DNA of 64,000 nt from Rachycentron canadum (taxonomy: Eukaryota; Chordata; Actinopteri; Carangiformes; Rachycentridae), in assembly GCA_038496675.1 (NCBI GenBank), contig CM076663.1:13228954-13292953 (forward strand), given 5' to 3'. The notes beneath the pieces were generated by a model. It had not been told where the DNA came from and searched no databases. It saw only the letters and a program-made list of their open reading frames with translations. The position numbers and the translations under genes are program-made. Positions 13,332 to 24,970 of this stretch are shown piece by piece (positions within the stretch are counted from its first letter, which is position 1; the number at the start of each line of letters is the position of its first letter).

Positions 13332-16300
13332 TCTGCTCTGGTCAGCCAGCCCAGTGAGATTAATAGGGCTCAGTGTAATCAGGAGGTAATGGGAGGCTCA
13401 TAGGCGTCTAGACAGTGTTCAGACCAAACCATAACTCCTACACCCAAAACACTGGGGAATTATAGCAGAGAAAGGACAAAAGGTAACATGAAAAAAAGTT
13501 ATTTAGTTTTAATCTTAACTGTATGCTGTTATTATGATAGTAACATCATCTACAGTCACAATGCTAATGAAGAATGAGGCTGAATTATTTGAACATAGAT
13601 GTGAATGTAAAAGTGAGCAACATGATTTACTGTGGAACAACAAGCGAGTGTAAAGAATGTATTTTTATCACTCCCTATACCTTCTGCATATAAATCGAGA
13701 GAAAAGTAGAAATATGGAGAGGAGTGTTGAGGGGTGGGGTAAGGAGAGGAACACACACAGCATATCATCAGGCTTTCAGCCACAACCTCCCAAAACCACA
13801 GAAAAATAAATAAGCCAAGAGGGGGAAAAAAAACCTTCTGGGTCTGGAAAAAATGATCTCATGTTTAGTCTTGAAGCTTTACAGGACAATACCCAGGACA
13901 CAACTAAATATTTTATTATTATAATTTTATGACAAACTTGTCAAACTGCAGCACGGGGCTGAAGGTATCTGTGTTGGAAAGAGGGCAAGATAGAGAGAGA
14001 AAGGGGAGGGAGAGATGAAAAGAAAGTGAAACCTGGGTGGCCAGTACTGGTGATGATGTGTGTTAGAGATGATTGCTGGAAAGGCACTTATAAAGTAATT
14101 GACAAGAAGATGAAAGAAATTCCCCTGATCAGTGAACCATCCACGGAGTCGGGCAAGCAGGCTTATTTTGATTAGCAAAGACTACGTATGACAAATATGT
14201 TTAACATGAAAAGAACATCTTCATCTTGACTTAGAGTCAGAAAGATGCTACACTTGTCAAGAATCAAATTTCTGGAGTTGAGAATTTTGAAATTATGGAC
14301 ACTTTTGAGGTAATAAGTGAACTATAAAGCACTAATAAATGATATAGAAATTGTACATGTCAGGGTCATGTGATGTAGTGGAGTTTTTCCAAGTCTTGCA
14401 ATTTTCCAAAACACCACCTCTGTAACATTTGCTTCACTTTCATTTTGAAGCTGAATGTTAGATGTAAGCACATTCTTTAAAGATGATATGCTAAGTCTTT
14501 TCCAAGACCTTGCAAAAAATTTGGAAAGCCCTGGAAATCATCAAGTCCTGTTTCTGTTTACTGGATTCTACACATAGCTGTGAAGAGCTATCAATCATTC
14601 AAAGTTTTGTGTTATTGTTTTTATGATATTAGCAAAATTTTTCTTCAGGACTGTCCAAATTTTCCAACTTTATTTCTAACCAGCACTGTGGTGAGAAGAA
14701 ATAAGATGATCTCTTTGGTCATGTGTAGACATATTTCACACAAATTATCTCAGTGTAAAGAGGAAAAAGCACTAACGTAATAGATTATGACTTACCCAAA
14801 CAAACTGAGACAAACATACTTGCATTCAAAGGGCATGTGGATTAGTCTAGAGTGTCTAAGCAATCAAAGTTTGCCACTCCTGTCTTCATCAAAATTATCA
14901 TCATCATCATCAAAGGGTTGTTTTCCCAAGAAAATCGGGCATCTCAACATACACCACAGTTGAGAATATGAAACTTTAAACAAATGAAATACGCCACCTT
15001 TAAAATACACAGTAAAGAGTGGGTGACCTTTCAAAAGATAAACGCAGACATTACTCAGACAGAATGGGGGAGGGTGGGTAGATGTGGGTTGAGGCAAGGT
15101 GCTGACATGCGGGTAAGGCTGGGTGGGGGACCCATGCCATGCAATGAGATTTTTAGTCTGGTGGTGGAGAGTGGGAGCTAAGATGTAGGATTAAGAGAAG
15201 GAGGGTAATTCGTAAAGAAGAAGAAGAAGAATCTGAGGGCATGCAGCGGTTTAGCCAGTGGGAGGTGGGGGTGTAGGTTTAGAGGAAGAGAGAGGGGGAA
15301 TATATATGATGTGGTATTGGGGTTTATCCAACCTGTGCATGCACGCGCATGCACACATGCATGAACCCTACCTTTTACTGGCCACCCAGCTGTGTAAACA
15401 CCCCATGACTGAGTGTAGGCTAAAATGCCAAGCCAATCAGAGGGTGGGATGTAGAGGGAGGTGGGGCAAGTGAACCAATGAGTCAGCTTCTGGGTGTGGA
15501 GAGAAACACAGTCAGAATGACACAATGAAGAAGAGGCAGATAGGTCAGGAGTTAAACTCATCTCCTTCACTCCCACTGTCTCCTACTCTTTGTCTGTGTC
15601 TCCCTCTATCTCTCAAACTTTCAAATTCTAACATCATGTAATATTTGTATACAGGTTAAAATACAGAACATTTCACTAATGCATATTCTCTGTCTGTGCA
15701 GTCAGTTTGCAATGACATTAATTCTATGTCTCTTCTTGGAGCAGGGTGAAGTAAAGAGAGCTTTTTTTCCATAATTTGCAAAACAGAGAGGAAGTGGAGG
15801 ATACATCATGTATCATCAGAGTGGAGAAAACAAGCAATAGAAAATGAGGGAGGTGAGGAGGTGGAGACAGATTCAAGGAGAGAGAAAAAAGCTGAGAAAG
15901 AAACAGAATGAGAGAGAAGTGTCCAGTTTCAGATTTACAATGGTAGTGGGAGAGATTTGGCTGTGTTCTTATAGCACACTGAGGACAGAGCCAGAGGAGG
16001 AGTAGGAAGACAGATTTACATGGTGAGAACAGCTCTGGCTGCTCTGGAGCAGCGCATTAGACACATACTGTTCTCCAGTGATCTCTATATTAAAAAACTG
16101 CTTCAGTGTAACAACACAAACTTTTTCCTTTTTACTTTTTTCACACTTTTTTCAATCCTCATGTGAAATTAATGAAGTCATCATACCTAAAACACACAAG
16201 TCAAGGTCTGTTCTTCCCAGGCTAAGTTTTACCGTGGTATTGGACCCAATATCCAAAAGAGCTTGAATGTCTTTGTTTTGTGTGCTGCAACATAAAAATG

Positions 16301-16569
16301 ATTAACTGAACTGCCAGGCTGCATTTGGGTATTTCAGGTAGATAATTATTAACTGAAGCTCAGTTTTCATACTTTTTGAGTCTCTGTTATCAATAACATC
16401 ATTAAAAATTAAAATTGCAACCCCTCTTGGCCAAAATCTAGACTTTTATTGGCCACGTTGGCTGCATGACTCCAGGGATCTTGGTCTATGACTGGCCTAA
16501 TTCTGATAAAACTGGGTGATCCTCCAACTTTTCTGAAAGGTCACAATTTTTACTTTCCCAGGGAAAAAG

Positions 16570-16930
16570 CTGATGAGTGACAACATTGGATTTGCACAAA
16601 AATTTATACTGAAATTCATGGTTCTAAGAGGATGACTATCTCTGACTTTGGTGATCCACTGACTTTTACTTCAATACTACCATTAGGTTTTAATCTGCCC
16701 AATACTATAGGCATAAGATCAAATACCTGTAAAACTAATAACAATCCAATAAGCTTCAGTTGTACGTGGTGTTTAGGCTAATTAGCAAATGTTAGCATGC
16801 CACTACTCTAAGCTTAAGATGGTGATCATGGTAAACATTCTGCCCACTGAACATCAACACATTTGCAAGGTTATGTCAGCATTTAGCAAAAAGCTCTGTT
16901 GGGCCTCACAGGTCTTGATCACAAAAGGAC
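16570..16930. repeat. Decayed teleost interspersed repeat
   Basis: Wording such as 'gactttggtgatccactgac', 'ctaattagcaaatgttagc' and 'aagatggtgatcatggtaaa' in this order is a familiar recurrent sequence in percomorph fish. The copy is diverged and carries no intact coding region. It may begin as early as 16430. The identification is from memory of the pattern. Confidence 0.6.
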
Positions 16931-17176
16931 AAAAATCCACTTGACTGAGAGGAACATCCAGACTTGTTGATGAGGTATGGGTTTAACACTGAGGTTGTAT
17001 CTGTCAGACATTCATTGTTTACTTCCATAGATATTTAGTCACACCACAAGCTACCATTAATTTCACTTTGTGTAACCACTAATGACAGAGCAGAGCAGGA
17101 AATGTGCCATTATGAGTGTCTGTATGAAGGTCTGTCCCGTGTATTTCCATGCAGATAAAACTGGGATAAACCCCTG

Positions 17177-17179
<3 letters not shown>

Positions 17180-17228
<49 letters not shown>
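17180..17228. repeat. (GT)n microsatellite
   Basis: A perfect run of about 24 GT units. Confidence 0.95.
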
Positions 17229-17229
<1 letters not shown>

Positions 17230-19503
17230 CTCTTTTGGGGTTTTACTCCTTATTTAAGACCAATATTTACCCAGCAGCCCCAGGGTGAGATTACCTCATA
17301 TTCTCCCGCCCAGCTGTGCTTTCTCAATGTTTCCATGACAACCGGCGGAATGTCCCATCATGTTTATCTGCCCGCCAGGGAAACAGAGAGGAGAGGAAGA
17401 GGACGCCATGGAGGGAGATGGAGAAGATACACTTCAGTTAGAGTGTGTGTAGGGGATTGACACTCACACTCTTGTGTATATGGAATAATCACACAGGAAT
17501 GCAAAAGGGACTTCTATAGTGTAAAAAAGACAGAGGCTCAATGTTGGTTACTGATGTGGTCACACAGATGGAAGTATAATCAACAGAGGGATGATCAACA
17601 CCTCTACTAGGCATCTGTCAAGAAGCTGAGTAATGGCAGCAGGAGTAACATCTTTTAAATACTAATTCCCAGATCTGATGTTGTTTTGCTGAGTTTCTAT
17701 GTACTTTCCATGCATGATGACTAATTTAAACTTGTTGTAACTATTTATTTCAAAAGTCCCTATTTTGCATTCATAAGCAGAAAGCAAATGATTAATGGTT
17801 TAACACACTACAGTGTTGTAACAAATACAATGGCAGTTTGTTATCTATTAATATTTCCTCTGCAGTTTCTTTAATTATTGCAAAAACAGTAAAACTCTGG
17901 AGGACTGTTCTGGGATTGAACATAACCTCTGACCTCTCAGGGTGGAAAAATCAAAGGAGAACTGATCCTCTGGGATCAGTCACTTACTGTGCCTAGTTTT
18001 ACTTCAGTTAAGCTGTAAGTTTGACATTTCCATTGCATTTGGAACAATGTGTCATCATGAGTGGGCTTTAAAACCACCAGCACTACTCTGGCTCAGCAAG
18101 TTTTAAAGCAGAACACTTTCTCCTCCTTTAACCACAGTTGCCCTTGAGTAAACTGTTTAACCTGACAGCACCTAAAACTCAGATGAAAAATTCTGCTCTG
18201 CTCTGGTCATTTCCTGTGTATGAAATATTATCTTTCTGCTTCCTACTCAATCATTAAGAGGTCAAAATCAGTGTTTGTGTTCATAGTCAAACTGCTTGAT
18301 TAAAGTATTATTAGATTAAACCTGTAAAACGTAGAAGTAGAAAAAGGAAATTCTATTCAAGTCAAATGTGGAATTATTGTCTGTCAACATAACCTCAACA
18401 AGAGAAGGAACATTTCAAATAACCTTTGTAATCAAGATGATTGGCCAAACTGTAGACCTCTCAGTGTGTTTGGACACAGCCCTAGACTGAATAGATTTGC
18501 ATGTGCTTATACATTGTTCAGATATGTACAGTGATCAGTATGAGTCAATTGGTGCAGGTTAGGTTACGAAAAATATGCAGGATACTGCTCATACATATCA
18601 TCTGAGATGGACAAAACTTTACCTAAAATGACCCTTGCACAAACAAAGCTTGTGAAGTCTTGGGGAAAATTGTGTTTCAATTTTTGTCATTGTGGGTTTT
18701 CAAAAAAGAATGAACAATGAGGATCAGTGCGTTCATAAAGTCTCATTCAAACTTTTACCTAAACCCTTTTAAATGATCACCATCAGCAGCAACAATAAAA
18801 AAAAACTGTGTTACAGATGCAGAGAACTTTATAATGACCAATCACTCTCAGTGCATTGAAGCCCACAGTTACCGCAGTAGCCCTCTCAGCAGTCCTCGCA
18901 GTGTGGACACTGGCTTTCCATGGGAACGGACAGTTAGGCTATTTGCTTTAATTTGCAACAGAAAAGCTTGTGGTGTATAGTGACTGTTAGGGAATGTTCT
19001 ATTTGGTCTTCCCCTGGCCTGTTTAAGTGATAAAAGTGTCATTATTTAGCCTCTGAAGCAAAGGGGACAGTGCAAATAAGACTGTATGACCCTCTGTCAA
19101 GAGCCTCCGTTCTTCAGAAGCTCATTAAGGGCCTCCAGGACAGCACATCAATTGGCGGGGCCCTCCGTTTTCCTCTGCCCTTTTTAAGCCTCTCTCCTCG
19201 GATTCAACCCACTTTTTGGCCGACTAACGACAGAAATGGACTCAGTTTAGAGCCAGAGGGGACATGAAAGGAAAGATGTCGCGCTGTGAAGTGGCATAAG
19301 CGACTTATTAAAACAGCAGGACAAGGCCTTGGATTTGAGCCAAATAGGATCTCACCCTGTCGGACTCTGACCGGATTTGGGGAAGTTTGGGTTCACTATT
19401 TGAGATGCTCTCCTGCTTTAGTCTCCATGTCTGGTGAATGATTTTAGACTGTCCTGAAAGCTTTGATTGGCGTCAGTTGTTCCGCCCGACTGAACAGCAG
19501 ACC

Positions 19504-19511
19504 CATAAAAG
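19504..19511 (+). promoter_or_regulatory. ferd3l: TATA-like box of ferd3l
   Basis: CATAAAAG lies 44-51 nt before the ferd3l start codon, in position for transcription to begin close to 19535 with a very short leader. A weaker T-rich candidate lies near 19185. The assignment rests on motif and spacing only. Confidence 0.4.
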
Positions 19512-19554
19512 TGACATTGACTGTTCCCTATGAGACTGCAGTTGTGGACTGAAT

Positions 19555-20031
19555 ATGGAGCTGCAAGGCCGCTTAGTGGACTCCACCTTAATAAATTTTG
19601 TCAATGACATGAACCTGATGGAGTTTCCGCAAAAGTACGCCCTGGCACCGAAACAGCAGGTGGATAATAGCCCACCCAGTCCGAGCAACCAGGCGCGACT
19701 GAACGATTCATCTTGGAGCAGAGGCCTGGAAAACAGCGTGCGCACTGTCGAGCTGCGCGCCGAGCGTCTGGTGATGGGCGCGCCACGGTACTATGCCCGT
19801 GGGGCCCACGGCCACACCAAGTCCAAACGGAGGAGGATCATCACCGTGGTCCAGCGACAGGCCGCCAACGTGCGGGAAAGAAAGCGGATGTTTAGCCTGA
19901 ATGAGGCGTTTGATGAACTGAGGAGGAAAGTTCCGACATTCGCCTACGAGAAGAGGCTGTCCCGTATCGAGACACTCCGCCTCGCCATCGTCTATATCTC
20001 CTTCATGAGGGACCTGCTGGAGAACACCTGA
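19555..20031 (+). CDS. ferd3l: Fer3-like bHLH transcription factor (Nato3)
   Basis: FERD3L is a nuclear class II bHLH factor of the PTF1A/Fer3 group. In vertebrates it acts in floor-plate and midbrain neural progenitors, presumably by binding E-boxes as a dimer with E proteins. The intronless frame encodes 158 aa. A basic run KSKRRR (89-94) precedes the bHLH at about 100-153: basic region RQAANVRERKRMFSLNEAFD, loop KVPTFAYEKR, helix 2 SRIETLRLAIVYISFMRDLL. These residues are close to identical to mammalian FERD3L. The N-terminal 80 residues are poorly conserved, as is usual for this family. The ATG at 19555 is the first in frame. The nearest relative, ptf1a, differs in the region before the bHLH and in its long C-terminus, which is absent here. 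The next gene, twist1, starts 2 kb downstream on the same strand. Confidence 0.95.
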   Translation: MELQGRLVDSTLINFVNDMNLMEFPQKYALAPKQQVDNSPPSPSNQARLNDSSWSRGLENSVRTVELRAERLVMGAPRYYARGAHGHTKSKRRRIITVVQRQAANVRERKRMFSLNEAFDELRRKVPTFAYEKRLSRIETLRLAIVYISFMRDLLENT

Positions 20032-20271
20032 GACAGAACAGAAAAATATTATGCCACGGACACTGGACTAGACCTGATCACCAATCTTTATTAATCCTAT
20101 AACCACATCAATCTTTAAAGTATAGCCATCAGATGTTTATTGCAACATTTCCAAAGAGCTTCTCTGGGAAGTAAATTATAGTGGCATCACAACGCTATTA
20201 AATTATTAGACAGACCTAAACAAACCGAGAACACTTTCTATTTAATTTATGTGATTTAATGTGTCTTAAAA

Positions 20272-20277
20272 AATAAA
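20272..20277 (+). terminator. ferd3l: Polyadenylation signal of ferd3l
   Basis: AATAAA lies 241 nt after the ferd3l stop codon, which gives a short 3' UTR of about 260 nt. Confidence 0.6.
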
Positions 20278-20389
20278 CTTGCGGCCTGTGGTAATGTATG
20301 TGTTCTTTGCGCTCTGATACCGTGATAAACTTATTGAACATAAAATATAATTCAGACTCATTTTAACCATATTTACAGGCGTGAATGCA

Positions 20390-20475
20390 CAGGTGTGTTT
20401 TCAGCACCTTGGACAGCGACTCAGCCGCTGGCCTCACCTGGCCCGTGTCTCTCGGCGAAACAGGTGAAACAGGTG
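20390..20475. promoter_or_regulatory. Cluster of four CAGGTG/CACCTG E-boxes
   Basis: CAGGTG occurs at 20390, 20461 and 20470, and CACCTG (the same site on the other strand) at 20435. They lie in a GC-rich stretch between ferd3l and twist1. E-boxes of this type can be bound by bHLH dimers and by Snail/ZEB repressors. Function is inferred only from density and place. Confidence 0.35.
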
Positions 20476-21768
20476 GCTTGTCTCAAGCAGAACGGGACAG
20501 TGAATACGCGGGATTTATTGGACCTTGAAAGTCTTAAAATGACTTGAAAAGCAAAGCCTGGGCTCACGCCGGTCCGCTGCGCAGGCTGTTATCTTTGGCA
20601 CTGAGGTGTAAATCGGCTCAGAGATATGATGAGTGACTCGGGACCGAAAGAAACAGATCCCCAAAGACAGAGACATTTAGAGATAAAGACCCCGGGGAGT
20701 GCTTGTTCCAGTGTCTCCTAAACTAAAAGGCACCAGGTCGGGCATGCTGTGGCCCACCTCGTGCCATCCTCACTAATCAGATGTGAAGCCTCCAGTTGTG
20801 TAATTCACACCGCAAACCACCTCCATAAGTTCTGATCTAGTTTCAGCCACAGAGGTTTACTATTTCTGCTGGATTTCGATATTGGGACTATATTGTGGTG
20901 TATGCCCCAGAGCTGGGTGGTCATGCGTGCATGTTTAGGCTCTGAGCACTCTGACACCCCCCCTCCCAGTCCATCTTCATCACCTCCAGTGTTTGCCTTG
21001 TGCGCTCCGGTCGAACACCGCCTTCAGCGACCCGCTGTGAGCACGGATCCGCCCTGAGAGCTCCCTGGGACGGCTCGTCTTTTAAACCTGAGCCGCAGTG
21101 TCGAGATCCCTGCGGGAGTCAGACCCATTTAAGCGCATACCTCAACGCGGGGCCGCTGAGGAAAATAAACACCTCTCTCTGCTTATAAGGGCAGAGGACC
21201 TCCTGCCGTGACAACCTCCTGTGTTTCAGTAGGTTTGATATTTTTCACCGCCACCACTGCTCCCATCTCAGGCAGTGTCCAGGCCTGAAGGAGGAGACAT
21301 GAGGCCTACAACAGACAACAGGCTTGTGTTAGTGTATTTGATTTGTCTTCAATATAAAGCAATTAAAGGTCCATGTAGCCGTTTGTGTATATTATAGCAA
21401 CTTAAACACCGCACGAAAGGAGCCTGAACATGGTCATGGTGTAACACGGTTCATTTTGTGGACTTGCAAAAGAGATCCCCTGTTTAATTTACAGTAAAAG
21501 CAAGAGAGTTACCAGAAGAAGAAAAAAAACATAGAAATAGAAATAAATTGGGGTGGAGGGAAAGAATTAATCCCTAAAAGTAGGCCTGTGAGCCCTTGCA
21601 TAAATGTACACCTATGATTCAATAACACCGCCCCTACACTACACCCCCTTTCACAATCTTGTTTAAAAAAAAAAAAAAAAGAAGAAGCCTGCACGTCTTA
21701 AACTCTATTCCTAATATTATAGCTAGTCCTCTCCTTCTCCTGCAGTATTATGTTACACCCCTCCTCAC

Positions 21769-21812
21769 CCAATCACATCGCTCCCCAAAATCCTCCTGCC
21801 TGCTCCTATAAG
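21769..21812 (+). promoter_or_regulatory. twist1: Core promoter of twist1: CCAAT and TATA boxes
   Basis: CCAAT (21769-21773) and TATAAG (21807-21812) are spaced 34 nt apart. This pair would place the transcription start near 21840 and give a leader of about 165 nt before the ATG at 22007. The arrangement is a conventional regulated promoter. Confidence 0.55.
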
Positions 21813-22006
21813 AGCCCCGGTCGTCCCAGTCTGGCAGCCACCTCTCCCTCTCCGTGGCGCACGAGATTTACCGTAATAGCAGCCCACACCCCACAGCAGG
21901 CCACACTCCTCATTACCTGTCCTGTTTGTTGATGTAACCAGTTCAGGGGATTCGGGTCAGGGGTTATAACGGTCCTCCAGACCACAGAAAAGTTTTGGAG
22001 AAGACG

Positions 22007-22558
22007 ATGCGGGAAGAGGACTCCTCCCCAATGGACAGTGCGGGGAACAGTGAGGAGGAGACCGACCGTCAGTTGCCGCGCAGAGGCGCAAGGAAGCGCC
22101 GGGCGGCACGGAGGAGCATGGACGTCGAAGAGGAGGAGGGGGATGTGGAGAGTCCGAGCCCCGGAAAGAAAAAATGCAGAAAGAGCAGCGATGGTGGAGG
22201 CGGCAGCGCCGGCAGCGGCGGCAGCGAGGCCAGCAGCAGCCCCGCGCGCTCCTTCGATGACCTACAGACGCAGCGCGTGATGGCTAACATCCGCGAGCGG
22301 CAACGGACACAGTCTCTTAACGAGGCATTCACGTCATTACGCAAGATCATTCCTACTCTCCCGTCGGACAAACTCAGTAAGATCCAGACGCTGAAGCTGG
22401 CGGCCCGGTACATCGACTTCCTGTGCCAAGTTCTGCAGAGCGACGAGCTGGACGCGCGAGGAACCAGCTGCAGCTACGTGGCGCACGAGCGCCTGAGCTA
22501 CGCGTTCTCGGTCTGGAGGATGGGGGGTGCGTGGTCCCTGTCTACCACGTCCCACTAG
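22007..22558 (+). CDS. twist1: Twist family bHLH transcription factor, diverged twist1 copy
   Basis: TWIST1 is a nuclear bHLH factor controlling mesenchyme, neural crest and skull development. The first ATG is at 22007 (183 aa); the open frame extends upstream only to a TTG at 21995. Features in order: NSEEETDRQ (14-22); two basic nuclear-localisation-like patches, RKRR (29-32) and KKKCRK (54-59); a Gly/Ser-rich linker (63-78); bHLH (about 90-143) with MANIRERQRTQSLNEAF, IIPTLPSDKLSKIQTLKLAA and RYIDFLCQVL; and the C-terminal Twist (WR) box with HERLSYAFSVWRM (160-172). Differences from typical TWIST1 are Cys for Tyr in helix 2 (140), ARGTSC after the bHLH, and the end GGAWSLSTTSH. A non-coding second exon follows a 3'-UTR intron, as in other TWIST1 genes. 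Position beside ferd3l and polr1f supports twist1 over twist2. Which teleost duplicate (1a or 1b) it is cannot be decided here. Confidence 0.92.
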   Translation: MREEDSSPMDSAGNSEEETDRQLPRRGARKRRAARRSMDVEEEEGDVESPSPGKKKCRKSSDGGGGSAGSGGSEASSSPARSFDDLQTQRVMANIRERQRTQSLNEAFTSLRKIIPTLPSDKLSKIQTLKLAARYIDFLCQVLQSDELDARGTSCSYVAHERLSYAFSVWRMGGAWSLSTTSH

Positions 22559-22585
22559 CAGAGCTGCTGCGGATGAGACAGCACG

Positions 22586-23149
22586 GTAAGCTGAGCTCCT
22601 TCACTTTCCATCCTGCGGGGACACAAGCTGTGCCAAAAGTGGTTCTAGGCACATTTTACGCATCGCACCGAGATGAAAAATCAAAGTAATCTAGGTCTAA
22701 TGTTGCAATAGGTTTAGCCTACTTTGCCTGCAATATTTGTAGGACATCCACCCCAAACTACACAATTCATGAAGCCCGTTTTATTTTTGTTCTTAAATTT
22801 GTTAAGGTTCCGGCAGAAAGTAGCATACCGTGAGGCAAATTTCGCACATTATTGGTAAAAAAGCCGCAAGATCCAGTTTACCTTAAAACGTGAAGTTCAT
22901 ATATCACGCTAAGTAGCTGTTATTTACAACTGAGATGTAATGTGGGGGTGTTGTAGAGGAAATATGCTGTTTTTCTGAAAAAACAAACAAACAAAAAACT
23001 GATTTAGCCTATGTTTATATTGCTTGCCCCATAGGTCACAACTAAATAACAATGTTGCACTTACACCAATGCTTTCAGAGACAGTTCTACAGTGGACTTA
23101 TTTCCTGACACTGAATTTTTCTTAATCAAATTAATATTTTCTTTCACAG
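22586..23149 (+). other. twist1: Intron in the twist1 3' UTR
   Basis: The donor CACG|GTAAG at 22586 and the acceptor TTTCTTTCACAG ending at 23149 bound a 564-nt intron that starts 27 nt after the stop codon. TWIST1 genes are known to have one intron located after the coding exon, so this matches the family structure. Because the donor is within about 55 nt of the stop, nonsense-mediated decay is not expected. Confidence 0.75.
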
Positions 23150-23540
23150 GTTATCCAGACAGAGGAACCAGTGGATCAGGCCAACCCTTCAAATAGACTG
23201 ACACAGGCCAAACACAGCTGAGGCCCTGGCACAGTCGAGAGGAGAGCGGGCTTTTCATATTTCCCTCTTCCCTTTGCATGGACTGTAATGTTTGCAAGGG
23301 AGCACTTAGGACAGACAGGACAGATATGAAGAAAGTGAGACCACTGCGACTATGAATGTTGTAAAAACGAGATTGAGCTCTGAGGAACTGCTCTGTTTTG
23401 AAATATGAGTGAAAAAGACAATTCATTCCACATTTCCTGTGACAGTGTTTCACAGAAAATGACATATTTTGTATTTATTTTTATACACAGGTTCAAAATT
23501 CCTTTCCCCCTCTCAAATAAAAGTTATTTATTTTTGGGAT
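23150..23540 (+). other. twist1: Non-coding exon 2 of twist1 with polyadenylation signal
   Basis: The exon begins after the acceptor at 23149 and runs to an AATAAA at 23516-23521, with cleavage expected about 15-25 nt later. AT-rich runs such as 'ttatttatttttggg' follow the signal. The open frames inside are not conserved. Confidence 0.6.
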
Positions 23541-24935
23541 ATCACAGAATGCTGAATGGATCTGGAGTCTGCGCATTTTGAATGTTGTAAATATTTGGCA
23601 ATATATTGAATTAAAAAAGAAAGTATCTTTCATTTCTCTCAATTGTGTGGATCATTCAACTTTAACTGAAGGCATGAGGGTAGAATTGTTTTTAATACCT
23701 GATATTTTTTGAAACACTCTCTTCCCATAGTCTCAGTGCTTTAAGTCTATGCAGAGAGTTTATTTTCATTTGTTGTTGCTGAATCCCCAGTCAACTAAAC
23801 CACAGTGGAGGGGGACAAAAGAAAACATCTCATACCCGCAGCTCATTCTGTAGTGATTTCTAGAGCTCAGGGATCTGGGAAAGCCATAATTAGTTGGTGG
23901 TCTGTTTGAACAGGGTGAATATGGAGCTGTGGTAGGCATGCATGATATTCCCAGATGTCCTCCGAGCCACAGTTCAGCATGGGAGTCTCCTGCAGGTGCT
24001 ACAACAGCTACCTCAAGAGCTTTGACAGCTAAAAGTGGTGAATATGGGTCATAGTGCAGGTTAGATTGTGTGATTACATACACAGCAGTAATTCTAATAA
24101 AAAGAGTCAGTTATCCACATATAAACATCATATAATATGAACTTAGAAATGCAGCACAACAAGAAAAGTTAAATAATCTTAACTGAATCTAAACTATCTG
24201 AACTGGATCTGCACAGTGGGATTTTAATGCAACTGTTAGACAAAACTTTAAAAATAGTTATTTAACAGTTTGGATTTCAAACTGTTTCAGTTAAATGAAG
24301 ACACATTTAAATTGTTTCCCAAAAACTCACATACTCTGTGAGACACTATGAAATACTGATTAAAATTAGAAAATTAAAATTATATCTTCATTACAGACAT
24401 GAATGGTTCAATACTCTGTTTATTAGAGGACTGTAGATTAACCTGCTGACAATATCTTAATAGATATACGAAACACAAACATCAAAGTGTGTTAAAATAT
24501 AGCATTAGAGAGGCACAAGTTAGACCAGATTACACCAAAACTGGTAGGACCTAGATAGCCTTTACTTACTTGACCCCTTTTCTTAAATGTTAGTAAATGT
24601 TGTTGAATTGGTATAAACATCCCGGAGGTGCAGGTTATTGCTGTATCACTACAGTAATATTAGCTGGATAATCAGAGATGAAGTATACTGAGTTAACACA
24701 AATTCACCGTAATGCGCAGTGCTCTCCATAGACTTGTTGAGGGATGATTATGGGAGCATTAACATGTTTTTGCATCACAGGTTGCGTGCGGAAGGTAAAG
24801 CCATCAGCTCTGACCTCGAGGCCCTTCACCAGCCACTGGGGGGAATTGATTCCCACCCTTAGATCACCGTGGCCGTGTTATCTTAAACTTGAGGCTGTTG
24901 CTCTGACACAGAGGAATGTCACCTCTGAGGCTCCG

Positions 24936-24938
<3 letters not shown>

Positions 24939-24966
<28 letters not shown>
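24939..24966. repeat. (CA)n microsatellite
   Basis: A perfect CA run of about 14 units. Confidence 0.9.

Positions 24967-24970
<4 letters not shown>

Larger units (their letters stand above)
9930..18990. other. Intergenic region between polr1f and ferd3l
   Basis: No exon was recognised on either strand. The stretch holds GT microsatellites, purine-rich tracts (15180-15300, 15780-15920) and one clear decayed teleost repeat (16570-16930). Parts without repeats, such as 10180-10580, are rich in AT-core motifs like TAATTA and might be regulatory, but conservation cannot be judged from one sequence. Confidence 0.6.

Noticed and set aside
21995..22006. Upstream extension of the twist1 frame to position 21995
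   Set aside because: The codon at 21995 is TTG, not ATG. The first ATG in frame is 22007, and it gives the expected TWIST N-terminus.
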